From: JAEUNX01 sp034004685
GTDB taxonomy: Bacteria; Pseudomonadota; Gammaproteobacteria; Burkholderiales; Rhodocyclaceae
Assembly (NCBI GenBank): GCA_034004685.1
Contig: JAVEWG010000008.1
Coordinates: 1 to 64,000 of the forward strand
Length of the DNA: 64,000 nt
Reading direction: 5' to 3'
Shown: piece after piece, positions 1 to 8,883 of the stretch
Numbering within the stretch: position 1 is the stretch's first letter
Layout of the letters: every line of letters starts with the position of its first letter
Notes under the pieces: generated by a model
What the model was told of the DNA's origin: nothing
Database searches by the model: none
What the model saw: the letters and a program-made list of their open reading frames with translations, nothing else
Position numbers and translations under genes: made by a program

Positions 1-1181
1 GCCCGCAGGGCGGCGATGGCCCCGGCGTCCAGGCCGGCTTCCCGCAGGATTTCATCGGTGTGCTGGGCGAAGGCCGGGCCGCTGCGCAGGGCCCCGATGG
101 GTTGCTCGTCGAACTGGGCCGGGGATACCCCCACCAGATAGCGATTGGCCTCGTCGATGACCACCTCGGTGACAAAGCCGTTCTCCAGGGCCTGGGGATC
201 CCGCGCCACTTCCATCGGGCTTTGCAGGGGCGCCCAGACCCCCTCCAGGGTCTTGAACCGGTTGCACCAGTCGGCGTAGTCCCGGGTGGCGAAGATGGCG
301 TCCAGTTCCTCCACCAGGGCCCGGGCGTTGGTGTGGCGGGCCGCGGCGTCCTTGAAGCGGGGGTCGATCAGCAGATCCGGCCGCTCCAGGTGGTTTACAA
401 AATCCGGCCACCATTTTTCCATGAGCAGGTTCAGGTTGATCCAGCGGCCGTCCCGGGTCTTGTAGTTGTTCACCAGGGGAAGCTGGCTGTCCTTGTGGGA
501 CCAGGCGGGGTAGGGGGGTAGCCCGGCGCTTTCCGCCACCAGGGACTGGGACATGAGATAGGCACCGAACAGGTAGAGGGCCCCGTCCACCACGGCGCCC
601 TTGCCGGTGCGCTCCCGGCGGAACAGGGCGGCGGCGACGGCGCCGGCCAGGGCCATGCCGCCCCCCAGGTCACCGATGGAGCCCGGTTGCATGGGGGGTT
701 CATCCACCATCTGGGATTGCTTGTAGCCGGCGCCGGCGCGGCACCAGGCGGAGGCGTAGTCGAAACCGCCGTCGTGGGCCATGGCGCCCCGCAGTCCGTA
801 ACCGGTGCCCCGGGCGTAGATGATCTTGGGGTTGCGCTTGAGCACATCGGCCGGTTCGATGCCCAGCTTGATGCGGGCGTCGGCCCGCAGGTTGGTCATG
901 AACACGTCGGCCTGATCGATCAAACGATACAGCTGCTCCCGGCCTGCTTCCTGGGAGAGGTCCAGGGCGATTCCCCGCTTGCCCCGGTTGGCAGTCTCGA
1001 AGAATGGATTGATCCGGCCGCCGGCTCCGGGCACCTTCATGTAGCGGGAAGAGTCTCCGCCGGGGGCACGCTCGACCTTGATTACGTCGGCACCCCAATC
1101 CGCCAGGATCATCCCTGCGGCTGGCACGAAGGTGTGCTCCGCCACTTCCACGACCCGCACTCCGTTCATGACGTCATACAT
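1..1181 (-). CDS. CaiB/BaiF family CoA transferase (3' end outside window)
   Basis: Class III CoA transferase, moving CoA between acyl groups in catabolism of acids, terpenoids or steroid side chains. About 393 residues are visible without a stop. The N-terminus has the family pattern of an early hydrophobic stretch followed by ADWGADVIKVE (about residues 27-37). The expected catalytic aspartate lies in GSIGDLGGG near residue 171. The start is ATG at 1181 because a GAGGAG ribosome site lies 8 bases upstream; a second in-frame ATG at 1169 is less well placed. It is the last visible gene of a same-strand series (AraC, enoyl-CoA hydratase, SDR, DUF2889), which suggests one catabolic unit. The substrate cannot be told from sequence. 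Full-length members have about 400 residues, so only a few residues are probably missing. Confidence 0.9.
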   Translation of the reverse strand, partial: MYDVMNGVRVVEVAEHTFVPAAGMILADWGADVIKVERAPGGDSSRYMKVPGAGGRINPFFETANRGKRGIALDLSQEAGREQLYRLIDQADVFMTNLRADARIKLGIEPADVLKRNPKIIYARGTGYGLRGAMAHDGGFDYASAWCRAGAGYKQSQMVDEPPMQPGSIGDLGGGMALAGAVAAALFRRERTGKGAVVDGALYLFGAYLMSQSLVAESAGLPPYPAWSHKDSQLPLVNNYKTRDGRWINLNLLMEKWWPDFVNHLERPDLLIDPRFKDAAARHTNARALVEELDAIFATRDYADWCNRFKTLEGVWAPLQSPMEVARDPQALENGFVTEVVIDEANRYLVGVSPAQFDEQPIGALRSGPAFAQHTDEILREAGLDAGAIAALR

Positions 1182-1234
1182 GGGTTGGTCTCCTCATCGT
1201 TGTTGGGTGAATAATCGTTGTTCCGGACTGGCGG

Positions 1235-2326
1235 TCAGCGCCGCCGCAGGAGTGCGTCCAGCAGGACCGGCACATCGGCCAGGGCCCGCAGGGCATCGTT
1301 AAGGTGGGTACAGCCAGCTGTGCGGCGCAACTCTTTGAGCACCACGCTGCGCAGCTCCCTTAGGGGTGTGCCCACCAAGCGGGCAATATTGGCTGCAGCA
1401 GCAGTACACTCAGGGTAGGGGAGAACCCGGGGCACGGCGGCCGCATGGGTCAGTCTAAGGGAATCAGGGTCTGCGCGTGCATAGAGTGAATATTCATGGA
1501 CGGCCACCCGGTAGGAATCGGGGTCCGTGGCGCTGTCCTGAAATGCCGAGTCGATGTGGATTTCCCCCCCGTCCAGATAGACATCGATCCAGCGGGCTCG
1601 GCGCATGGAGGGCTCCCTATACTGGATCAGGGTGTGCCAGGAATATGGGTCGTCCGGATTGGGCAAAGGGCTCACCGGGGCATTGCTTTGGATTGCGAAT
1701 CCTCTGTCGTTCAGGGCCCGGGAGCCTGGTCGAAATCCGATGCAGACCCCTTCCATCGACCGGTGCCTGGAGGCCTGGGCCTCTTCCCTTTCCTGGGGGT
1801 CCGGGTCCACAAGGCTCATCCAGTCGCTGGACCAGCGGGACCAGGCCCAGGACGATATCAAGCTGGTACCGGGTAGATCGTCCAGAAGCAAGTAGAGGGG
1901 GGTGCCGGCATCCCTCTCGGCAGGTAGTGCGGTATTGAGGACTGACCGGAAGTGTCCACCCCCTGGTGTCTCCACCAGGGCTTGGACTTCTGGACGGGGG
2001 GGATGTGTTTGGATGGCAAGTACCCTTCGGTCCGGGCTCACCTCGGCCGTGAATTCGTCCAGGGCCAATTCTTCGATCTGATCTGCAGCGGTGGTGGGGG
2101 TGTAGATGTCCCGAGCCCGTCCGCTGAACGCCATGGGCTTGCCATAACCGTCAGGCCAGATGACGTCGATGGAGGATGTCCGACGCACAGAGCCTGCCTG
2201 CCGAAAGGGTGTGGGACCGGCGGACTGCCGGGGCGCCGGGGGTAGGTCTTCGTAGCAGGCGGTCGCGTTCATGGATTCGGGGGTACGGGGTCGTATGGGT
2301 GCAGTAAGGCGAGAGATATCCTCCAT
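1235..2326 (-). CDS. DUF2889 domain-containing protein
   Basis: Protein of 363 residues resembling the DUF2889 family of unknown function. Family-like stretches are RRTSSIDVIWPDG and GRARDIYTP near residues 49-70 and the C-terminal CTHLNDALRALADVP near residue 340. Family members often sit beside genes for acyl-CoA, aromatic or steroid catabolism, as here between an SDR and a CoA transferase. No signal peptide or membrane segment is obvious, so it is probably cytoplasmic. The start is uncertain: ATG at 2326 gives the longest frame and an in-frame ATG at 2272 would remove 18 residues. Neither has a strong ribosome site. The gene lies 61 bases after the SDR stop and 53 bases before the CoA transferase start. 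Confidence 0.75.
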   Translation of the reverse strand: MEDISRLTAPIRPRTPESMNATACYEDLPPAPRQSAGPTPFRQAGSVRRTSSIDVIWPDGYGKPMAFSGRARDIYTPTTAADQIEELALDEFTAEVSPDRRVLAIQTHPPRPEVQALVETPGGGHFRSVLNTALPAERDAGTPLYLLLDDLPGTSLISSWAWSRWSSDWMSLVDPDPQEREEAQASRHRSMEGVCIGFRPGSRALNDRGFAIQSNAPVSPLPNPDDPYSWHTLIQYREPSMRRARWIDVYLDGGEIHIDSAFQDSATDPDSYRVAVHEYSLYARADPDSLRLTHAAAVPRVLPYPECTAAAANIARLVGTPLRELRSVVLKELRRTAGCTHLNDALRALADVPVLLDALLRRR

Positions 2327-2387
2327 CTGCTGTGGGTTGGGTGCACGGGAGAAATTTTTGCTGTCCCGTCGTGGCTACCCCTCAGAC

Positions 2388-3248
2388 TCATTCAAACACT
2401 TTGGGGAGTGTCGCCCGGTGGAAGCCGTTGAAAGGCTGCGAGCAGCGGTGGTCGGGGATGGGGTGGTTGGTGTTCCTGGATGCGGCAGCGTCGACACGAT
2501 AGCAGGCGCCGGACACGAAGGAGGCTGCCTCGGAGAGGAGGAACACCACCACGGCGGAGATTTCTGACTCGGTGGCAAAGCGCTTGGCCGGGATGGAGAG
2601 CCGCGCCCGCTCCAGCACCCCTTTGACCACCGCCGGATCGTTGAAGTCCAGGCCGCTGGAAGCCACCAGCCCCGGCGCTACCGCGTTGACCCGCACGCCG
2701 TACTGGGCCCACTCGATGGCCGCGGTTTCGGTGAAGTTCACCATGGCGGCCCGGGCCGCGCCGGAATGGCCCAATCCCGGCCAGCCGCCCCACATATCGG
2801 CGGCCATGTTCACGATGGCGCCGCCATGTTCCTTCATGGATTGGATGAATACTTCCCGGGCCATAAGGAAGCCGCCGGTCAGATCGGTGGAGATCACCGA
2901 TTCCCAGCCCTTTTTCGAGAGCTTTTCCAGGGATGACGGAAAGTGGCCGCCGGCGTTGTTGAACAGGCCGTGGATGGGGCCGTGGTCCGCCACGAAACGG
3001 CCCACGGTTTCCCGTACCCCGTCTTCGTCCCGGATGTCCAGGGCGGCGAAGGTGGCCTGGCCGCCATCTTCGGCGATCTCGGCGGCCACCTTTTCCAGTT
3101 TCGGAATCTGGCGGCCCACCATCAGGATCTTGGCTCCCAGGGCGGCCAGCTCGTGGGCGGTGCACCGGCCAATGCCGGAGCCGGCACCGGTGACGAGGAT
3201 GGTGCGGCCCTGATAAAGGCCGGGGCGGAAAACGGATTGGTAAGCCAT
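2388..3248 (-). CDS. SDR family oxidoreductase, dienoyl-CoA reductase/AtuG-like
   Basis: Short-chain dehydrogenase/reductase of 286 residues. The nucleotide-binding motif TGAGSGIG is at residues 20-27 and NNAG at 97-100, both standard. The catalytic part is unusual: where classical members have a serine and then YxxxK, this protein has NMAADMW (about 147-153) and SGAAR (162-166). Tyr and Lys are therefore replaced. From memory of the families, 2,4-dienoyl-CoA reductases and the citronellol-pathway AtuG group show a similar GH(S/T)GAARA stretch, so it may reduce an unsaturated acyl-CoA. GGAG lies 7 bases before the ATG at 3248. The neighbours (enoyl-CoA hydratase upstream, CoA transferase downstream) fit acyl-CoA catabolism. 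The C-terminus after VDAAAS is about 35 residues long, longer than usual. Confidence 0.85.
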   Translation of the reverse strand: MAYQSVFRPGLYQGRTILVTGAGSGIGRCTAHELAALGAKILMVGRQIPKLEKVAAEIAEDGGQATFAALDIRDEDGVRETVGRFVADHGPIHGLFNNAGGHFPSSLEKLSKKGWESVISTDLTGGFLMAREVFIQSMKEHGGAIVNMAADMWGGWPGLGHSGAARAAMVNFTETAAIEWAQYGVRVNAVAPGLVASSGLDFNDPAVVKGVLERARLSIPAKRFATESEISAVVVFLLSEAASFVSGACYRVDAAASRNTNHPIPDHRCSQPFNGFHRATLPKVFE

Positions 3249-3314
3249 GGAATAACTCCGGTTGAAACGCTGGAAGAACAGCCCAGGCCCGGGCCGGCGG
3301 CACTGGCCGGGCCT

Positions 3315-4133
3315 TTACAGACGACCCTTGATCTGGAGGGCTTCCGGCACCCAGGTGGGGGAACGCCGCTCCTTGAAGGCCTTGAAGCCCTCGGCCGCCT
3401 CGGGGCCGAAGCAACTGGTGTTCATTTCTATTTTGCGGGGCTGGCCGTAGAAATCGTCCATCACCCGCTTGACCTCCCGGCGGGCCTCCGGGGCGCAGCG
3501 GATGCAGGCATGGAGTGCCCCCAGGGCCTGCTCCATGAGTGCATCGTGGGGCACCACCCGGGCCACCACGCCCCATTCGGCGGCTTCCCCCGCGCTGAGG
3601 GTGCGGCCGGTGAAGAGCATGTCCCTGGCCCGGGCCGGGCCGATCTGGCGGGGCAGGATCTGGGCGTAATAGGTGTCGGCGATGCCCCGGAACAGCTCCG
3701 GGCAACGGAAACTGGCCCGGTCGCTGGCGATGGACAGGTCGGCCACCATGGAAATCATCATTCCGCCCCCCTGGGCCAGGCCATTGATGGCGCATACCAC
3801 CGGCTTGGCCGATTCCCGGATGGCGTTGGCGGGGAAGATGTCCATGGCGAAGAGGGAAAAATCGGTCCACCAGTCCCCGCTGTCATGTCCCAGGTCGCCG
3901 CCAGGGGCAAACACATCCCCCACCCCGGTGAGGAGCAGCCCCCCCAGGGAGGGGTCCTGATTGACGCGCTCGACGGCATAGCGGATGCCGAAATACATGG
4001 CGCCGGTAAAGGCGTTGCGGGCTTCGGGCCGGTCGATGGTGACGATGGCGATGCCGTCCCGGCGCTCGAAGCGCAGATAGGGTGTGCCCAGCCAGTCCTC
4101 CTCGGGGGGGCGCGGAGTCGGGGATGCGCTCAT
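3315..4133 (-). CDS. Enoyl-CoA hydratase/isomerase family protein
   Basis: Crotonase-fold protein of 272 residues, expected to hydrate or isomerise an enoyl-CoA. The core runs from YLRFERRDGIAIVTIDRP (about 19-36) through two loops that usually form the oxyanion hole: FAPGGDLG (about 75) and NGLAQGGGMM (about 117-126). The C-terminal helix CIRCAPEARREVK is also family-like. AAGGAGGAG, about 6 bases before the ATG at 4133, sets the start. It is transcribed with the SDR 66 bases downstream, and the AraC regulator lies 213 bases upstream on the same strand. Specific substrate unknown. The order matches clusters for terpenoid or steroid side-chain oxidation, but that is inference. Confidence 0.88.
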   Translation of the reverse strand: MSASPTPRPPEEDWLGTPYLRFERRDGIAIVTIDRPEARNAFTGAMYFGIRYAVERVNQDPSLGGLLLTGVGDVFAPGGDLGHDSGDWWTDFSLFAMDIFPANAIRESAKPVVCAINGLAQGGGMMISMVADLSIASDRASFRCPELFRGIADTYYAQILPRQIGPARARDMLFTGRTLSAGEAAEWGVVARVVPHDALMEQALGALHACIRCAPEARREVKRVMDDFYGQPRKIEMNTSCFGPEAAEGFKAFKERRSPTWVPEALQIKGRL

Positions 4134-4346
4134 GGATGTCTCCTCCTTGGAGTTGTTTGGATCGGATGCGTGTCACGACCTCTGGAGTGGTGAGCGTAGT
4201 GACGGGGACGGGGGGCGACAAGGAATATCGCTTGCGCCCTGCAGTCCAACTATCGCTAACCGGACATTTTCTTCATTCGTTAAACGCCCGGCAGGCCAGG
4301 GCAGTTGGCAGGATGCGGCGCCTTTCTGCCTGGATGAAGGCTGGGA

Positions 4347-5504
4347 CTATCGCCATGTGGACAGGACGTCCTGGCGGTATTGGCGGGGACTGCGCCCGGT
4401 GGCCTTGCGGAAGGCTGCGGCAAAGGCGGCCGGCGTGCGGAAGCCGCACTGGTAGGCGATGGCCTTGATCAGGGCCTCCGGTCGGGCCAGCAGGGCCTTG
4501 GCCTGGCGCAGGCGTGCGTCGGCGATGAAGGCGCCCAGGGTCGTGCCGGTGGAGTTCTTGAAGAGCCGCGCCAGATGGCGCGGGCTCACGGCACAGGCGC
4601 GGGCCAGGTCAGTCATGGCCGGCGCCGGGCCGCTGGCGTTTTCCACCTGGTCCCGGATCAGTCGCAGTTGCCAGGTTGCCAGGCGGGCGCCAGGCTTGGG
4701 CTGAGGGGCTGCCACGCCGCGGAAGTCCCGGGCCAGCTCGACGATCATCCCCATGACCAGGGATTCGGCCAGGGTCTCGCTGGCGAAGCCTGGCTCTAAG
4801 GCCTCCCTGGCCAGCACCAGGAGGCCCTCCCGTACCCGGGGGAGGCGGATGTCCAGGCACAGGGCCAGCTGGGCTTCGTTCCATTCCCAATCCCTGAATT
4901 GATCGAACCTGGCGCCGTCGAACAGGCAGGTCACCTTGCGGTATGCCATTTTGTCGATCTTGAAACGCACTGTCTGGTTGGCTGGGATCAAGTTGCAAGG
5001 GCCGGATGGCGCGAAAGGGGTAAGACTGCCATGGTGCTCCCAGGCAGTGAGGTAGCTTGGATAGTGGCTGCCGCTCAAGTCCTGGCTCAGGGAGCACACC
5101 CGGGAGCGGAAGACGGTTTCCATGGGCTGCTCGGCGCTCAGGCGGCGTACGTTCACCTCCAGCCAGGGGGTGGTGAGCTGCCCCTCGATGAACATGGTGG
5201 GGCCGGGTACCGTTTCGCAAGGGACGAACTCACCCTCCCCGTTGCGGTAAAGAAAGGCTTCCCGGCCTGTCGTGTCCTCGCGGGTGAGCTTCCCAGCCCA
5301 GGCCTCTTCTTCATCCAGAGTGGCGAGTGGAGGGGCGAGATGGGCGGAGGCCGGCGGTTCAGCGGTAGCGGCCCGGTGGAGGGGGCCAGGGAGGTCCGCG
5401 CTACGCCCGCCCCCCCGAAGTGTGGGCTTGTCCAAGGAGTTCTCCTGGGCAGGAGCCTGTCGGGCTCGGGACTGATCGACTGCGCCGGAGGGAAAACAGC
5501 CCAT
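4347..5504 (-). CDS. AraC family transcriptional regulator
   Basis: Protein of 385 residues with a C-terminal AraC/XylS double helix-turn-helix (about residues 285-380). It contains the pattern DLARACAVSPRHLARLFKNS and the second-helix signature IAYQCGFRTPAAFAAAFRKATGRSPRQYR (interrupted here only for naming). The N-terminal 280 residues are a poorly conserved sensing part. It lies upstream of the enoyl-CoA hydratase/SDR/CoA-transferase genes on the same strand and probably controls them. The 261-base space to the oppositely oriented TauE gene should hold its promoter. The start at 5504 is the longest option; AAGGA lies about 14 bases upstream, which is rather far, so the first 20-30 residues are uncertain. 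Confidence 0.85.
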   Translation of the reverse strand: MGCFPSGAVDQSRARQAPAQENSLDKPTLRGGGRSADLPGPLHRAATAEPPASAHLAPPLATLDEEEAWAGKLTREDTTGREAFLYRNGEGEFVPCETVPGPTMFIEGQLTTPWLEVNVRRLSAEQPMETVFRSRVCSLSQDLSGSHYPSYLTAWEHHGSLTPFAPSGPCNLIPANQTVRFKIDKMAYRKVTCLFDGARFDQFRDWEWNEAQLALCLDIRLPRVREGLLVLAREALEPGFASETLAESLVMGMIVELARDFRGVAAPQPKPGARLATWQLRLIRDQVENASGPAPAMTDLARACAVSPRHLARLFKNSTGTTLGAFIADARLRQAKALLARPEALIKAIAYQCGFRTPAAFAAAFRKATGRSPRQYRQDVLSTWR

Positions 5505-5765
5505 ATTCGCCCGATTTTTCCTTACATGGCGCCACGATGCGCCTCAAAACCGGTCAAATCTGTCCGCCCTCTCCCTGCTGCTCGCTACGATCACCTAAGT
5601 CCGACAGGTGCCTGGGGTTGGTGATGAGTGGGAAGATGGGCACGCTAACCCGGATCGGCTGGGTGAGCAATCCATCCTGCCTGGGTGTGCCAGGACGATT
5701 TTTCTTGAAAATCATAATATTCTTATATATCGTGCCGGGCTTATCTTCCACCCCAATCCCAAACC

Positions 5766-6578
5766 ATGCCGGAACCGATCACCCTCGCCGCGCTGTTGGG
5801 AAGCCTGGTGGGCTTGGTACTGGGCCTCACCGGAGCGGGAGGCGGCATCCTGGCGGTGCCCGCCCTGATGCTGGGTCTGGGCATGAATCTCACGGATGCC
5901 ACCCCCATCTCCCTGGTGGCCATCGGCGGGGCAGCCAGCCTTGGCGCCCTGGATGGCCTGGCCAATGGCCAGGTGCGTTACCGGGCAGCCCTGTTCATGG
6001 CGGCCCTGGGCATGGCCAGCGCGCCGCTGGGGGTATGGCTGGCCCATCGCCTGCCCCAGTCCCTGCTGGTGACGATCTTCTGCGGGGTCATGGCGGTGAT
6101 CGCCCTGCGCATGCTGCGCCCCCTGTCCAGGGGCCGAGTGGGGGAGGCAGCGGGTCATCCAGGGGCCAGGAACTGCGCCCTGAATCCTGCCACCGGCTGT
6201 TTCCGATGGAACATCCCCTGTGCGGTCACCCTGGCCTGCATGGGGGCCGCGGCGGGGCTGTTCACCGGCTTGCTGGGGGTGGGGGGCGGATTCTTGATCG
6301 TGCCGGCGCTTCGCCAGTTCTCCGATCTGACCATGGCTGCCGCAGCGGCCACTTCCCTGGCGGTCATCGCCCTGGTGTCCACCTCCACCGTGATTGGCAG
6401 CCTGCTCCATGGCGGCCGCATTGGCCCGACCGGTTGGGCCTTCATCGCAGCCACCGGCGCCGGCCTGCTCCTGGCCCGCCATTTTGCCCGGCACATCCCG
6501 GACCGCTTGCTGCAACGGGGCTTTGGCTGGATCGTGGTGCTGGTGGCCATGGTATGGCTGGGGCAGTCCTTGGGCTGA
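5766..6578 (+). CDS. TauE/SafE family sulfite/anion exporter
   Basis: Integral membrane protein of 270 residues in the TauE/SafE permease family, whose members export sulfite, sulfoacetate or other small organic anions. The two internal repeats typical of the family are visible: GLTGAGGGILAVPAL near residues 20-34 and GLLGVGGGFLIVPAL near 170-184. About eight hydrophobic segments can be traced. A short loop of about 40 polar residues between the halves carries several cysteines (RNCALNPATGCFRW). Transcribed alone, divergent from the AraC gene, with an AT-rich stretch (5698-5735) upstream that may contain its promoter. The transported anion cannot be inferred. Confidence 0.88.
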   Translation: MPEPITLAALLGSLVGLVLGLTGAGGGILAVPALMLGLGMNLTDATPISLVAIGGAASLGALDGLANGQVRYRAALFMAALGMASAPLGVWLAHRLPQSLLVTIFCGVMAVIALRMLRPLSRGRVGEAAGHPGARNCALNPATGCFRWNIPCAVTLACMGAAAGLFTGLLGVGGGFLIVPALRQFSDLTMAAAAATSLAVIALVSTSTVIGSLLHGGRIGPTGWAFIAATGAGLLLARHFARHIPDRLLQRGFGWIVVLVAMVWLGQSLG

Positions 6579-7046
6579 TGATCTTGCTCTTGGGAGGGGG
6601 GATTCGGTCGAATTCAAGGGGGCGTAGGCCCACAAGCCCGGTCGGGACTGGTCGGGAGCAGGGCGTTCAAATCCGCTGCTGAAGCTCCCGGAGCCCGCCG
6701 CCTCCCGACCATGAGGAGCGGTATGCATTCGGAGTGAGTTCCGTAGCAAGGCCAATGGGTCCTCGAGTTGTTTCGAGCATTGGCCTGCCACCAAGCGAGA
6801 GGGCCCCCTCCATGCGCTGCCCATTGCTGGTGGAGCCCTTTCATCTGGCGGCGGGTCAGTCACTTGACTTGTCAAGCAGATTCCGCCTCCGGCTTGCAGG
6901 AGCAGGGGGCAGCAGATTCTCTTTGAGGCACCTGAGCCAGCAGGTCAAAGCTGCCTGGCTGATTGGGCCGGATTGATTTTTTGGCATTGCCGCAAGTGCA
7001 GCCGCCAGAATTTTGGGGCGGAGTTGGGTTTGGCTGACCGTTCCAT
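6579..7046. other. Gene-free stretch between tauE-like gene and glycosyltransferase
   Basis: 468 bases with no convincing gene on either strand. Only short open frames with no recognisable family occur. A perfect 6-bp inverted repeat, CTTGAC-TT-GTCAAG, is at 6863-6876. The base composition is less extreme than in the neighbours, which may mark decayed DNA. No terminator with a T-tract and no RNA gene were recognised. Confidence 0.5.
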
Positions 7047-7787
7047 TTATCCCATTGGTTTCAGCCGCAGCCGGGCGTAGATTTCTTCTGGCGCAAGCTT
7101 GCCCACCTTCTGGACCGTGCCGTCATGCAAGCCCTCGGCTGGAACGGGCAACCCCGCTAGTCTGTAGTGAATGCTCCAGTTGGATTCATACAAAACCGTA
7201 TGCTGGCCCGTCCAGGCTGTCTTGAGCTGATTGATCTTGACCAGGTCAAACATCACCCGGTCGCAAATGGGGGTCCAGGAAGGCGGGATCATGCCCCACT
7301 GGATCCACATAAAGGCGGCCGATCTGGCAAAGGAGATGCAGCTGGTATCCACATGGTTGCGCGCCAGATCCTCCTGGTCCTCGAGGCGCAAATGTTCATT
7401 GCCGGGCAGGAAAACATGGCGATAGGCAAATACGGCGTCCAGCGTTTCGCCCTGCTTGAGGGCTTCTTGATAGACACTGACCAGGCTTGCCACGTGCTCG
7501 GGTTGGTACAGGTTGTCGGCATCCAGAAAGCAAACGATGTCGGCGCCTTCGTTCAAGGCGCATAGGCCACCGACGCTGCGAGGCGTGCAACCGTAGTCCC
7601 CGTGGGCGGAGGGCAAGTTGATGGGGGTCAGCTTGTCAACGCCTGCCGTGAGGTCTGGCCTGGGAAAACCATCGGCCACCATGTAATGCCGGACATCCGG
7701 ATGGGTTTGCGCAGCAACGCTGTCGATACATCTGCGCAGAGTGGCGTCCGATTCCTTGTAGTACGGGGTGACAACGGCGACTTTCAT
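7047..7787 (-). CDS. Glycosyltransferase family 2
   Basis: GT-A fold glycosyltransferase of 246 residues. The N-terminus VAVVTPYYKE is the usual start of the nucleotide-sugar fold. The metal-binding DxD motif is in CFLDADN at about residues 89-91. The rest, including the ARSAAF and LYESNWSIHYR stretches, is compatible with a small soluble family 2 enzyme. The C-terminus has no membrane segment. It overlaps the preceding epimerase gene by 4 bases (7784-7787), so the two are almost certainly co-translated and may modify a surface polysaccharide or nucleotide sugar product. Donor and acceptor sugars are unknown. Confidence 0.85.
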   Translation of the reverse strand: MKVAVVTPYYKESDATLRRCIDSVAAQTHPDVRHYMVADGFPRPDLTAGVDKLTPINLPSAHGDYGCTPRSVGGLCALNEGADIVCFLDADNLYQPEHVASLVSVYQEALKQGETLDAVFAYRHVFLPGNEHLRLEDQEDLARNHVDTSCISFARSAAFMWIQWGMIPPSWTPICDRVMFDLVKINQLKTAWTGQHTVLYESNWSIHYRLAGLPVPAEGLHDGTVQKVGKLAPEEIYARLRLKPMG

Positions 7788-8758
7788 TGAACAATCGATC
7801 CTGCTGCGGGCTCGACGGGGCCGCTTCCCGTGACCGGGTGTGCTAACAATCCTCTTTCCTGGAGTATCTGGAAATCACGAATCAACCGTGCAAGTCCGTC
7901 CCGGATGGACACTTGAGCTTGCCACCCAAGTACTTGAGCCGCACGGGTAGTGTCGCCATAAAAATTATGGACATCGTAGGAACGGGGTGGAGCCTCGTGA
8001 ATCGTTGATCGGCTTTCGGCCAGATCGACCGACATTCTTGCCAGCTGCCCGAGGGTCGTGGCCTGGCCGGTGACAAAATGCAGCGGCGGGAGCTCGAGCC
8101 CTTGCTCAAGCCGACCAATCACTGCGAGGAGGCCCTGCACCGTGTCGTCGAGATGGGTGAAGTCAAAGGTGTGGGCGCTGCCGTCCACCCGCAACGGGTG
8201 GCCCTCGGCCGCCTGGCGGGCAAAAGCGGGAACGACGCGATCTCCATGATCCCCGCTCCAGCCATAGACGTTGGAGAAGCGCACGATCGTGGTCAGCAGC
8301 GGTGACGCGCAGACTAGATCCTCGGCGGCCACCTTGGATCGACCGTAAATATTGACTGGCACGCGAGGGGTGTCTTCGGTGGCGGGGAGGCTGGGGGGCT
8401 GGCCGTACACCTCGCGGCTGCTTGCGTAAACCACCCAGGGACGCCGGCTTTGGGCGAGGGCGGTATCCAGGATGTTGCGAGTTCCATCCACATTGGTTGC
8501 CCAGCAAACGGCGGGGGCGCGCTCGCCGTCGATCACGCGGGATACGGCGCCCAGGTGCACCACGCCAACGCATCCGGCGAGGGCTCGTTCGACGTCGGAC
8601 CTGTTGCGGATGTCCCCGTGGCTTTCACCGAGGGCGCGAGGATCAAGGCCTTGAACCCCATAGCCTGCTTGATTGAGGGCGGCGGCGAGGGCGGTGCCAA
8701 TGAGTCCCCGTGATCCCGTGATCAGGATTCGGGGCGTGTGCCCGGTTGTGCTTTTCAT
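7784..8758 (-). CDS. NAD-dependent epimerase/dehydratase (extended SDR)
   Basis: About 324 residues in the extended SDR family that acts on nucleotide sugars. The Rossmann motif ITGSRGLIG is at about residues 13-21, SSREVYG marks the catalytic Ser region, and YGRSK supplies Tyr and Lys (YxxxK). The later RFSNVYG and FTHLDDTV stretches are typical for sugar epimerases and dehydratases. The ATG at 8758 is preferred because the fold starts directly after it. A longer frame reaches 8845 but its first 29 residues look non-conserved. No clear ribosome site precedes either start. Overlaps the glycosyltransferase downstream by 4 bases. Exact sugar chemistry unknown. Confidence 0.83.
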   Translation of the reverse strand: MKSTTGHTPRILITGSRGLIGTALAAALNQAGYGVQGLDPRALGESHGDIRNRSDVERALAGCVGVVHLGAVSRVIDGERAPAVCWATNVDGTRNILDTALAQSRRPWVVYASSREVYGQPPSLPATEDTPRVPVNIYGRSKVAAEDLVCASPLLTTIVRFSNVYGWSGDHGDRVVPAFARQAAEGHPLRVDGSAHTFDFTHLDDTVQGLLAVIGRLEQGLELPPLHFVTGQATTLGQLARMSVDLAESRSTIHEAPPRSYDVHNFYGDTTRAAQVLGWQAQVSIRDGLARLIRDFQILQERGLLAHPVTGSGPVEPAAGSIVQ

Positions 8759-8883
8759 AGGGAAAGGAAGGAAAGGCGCTTGGGGACTATCGCATGGATG
8801 AACACCAGCTTGCGACAGTGGGTTTGGGCCATCGAACAGGATCACCGATCAGGCATGGCAACCCTGCCTCGACGCTGTTTTGG

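Noticed and set aside
6863..6876. CTTGAC-TT-GTCAAG palindrome as an FNR/CRP site
   Set aside because: The spacer is 2 bases rather than 4 and no gene start lies close by, so it is recorded only as part of the intergenic entry.
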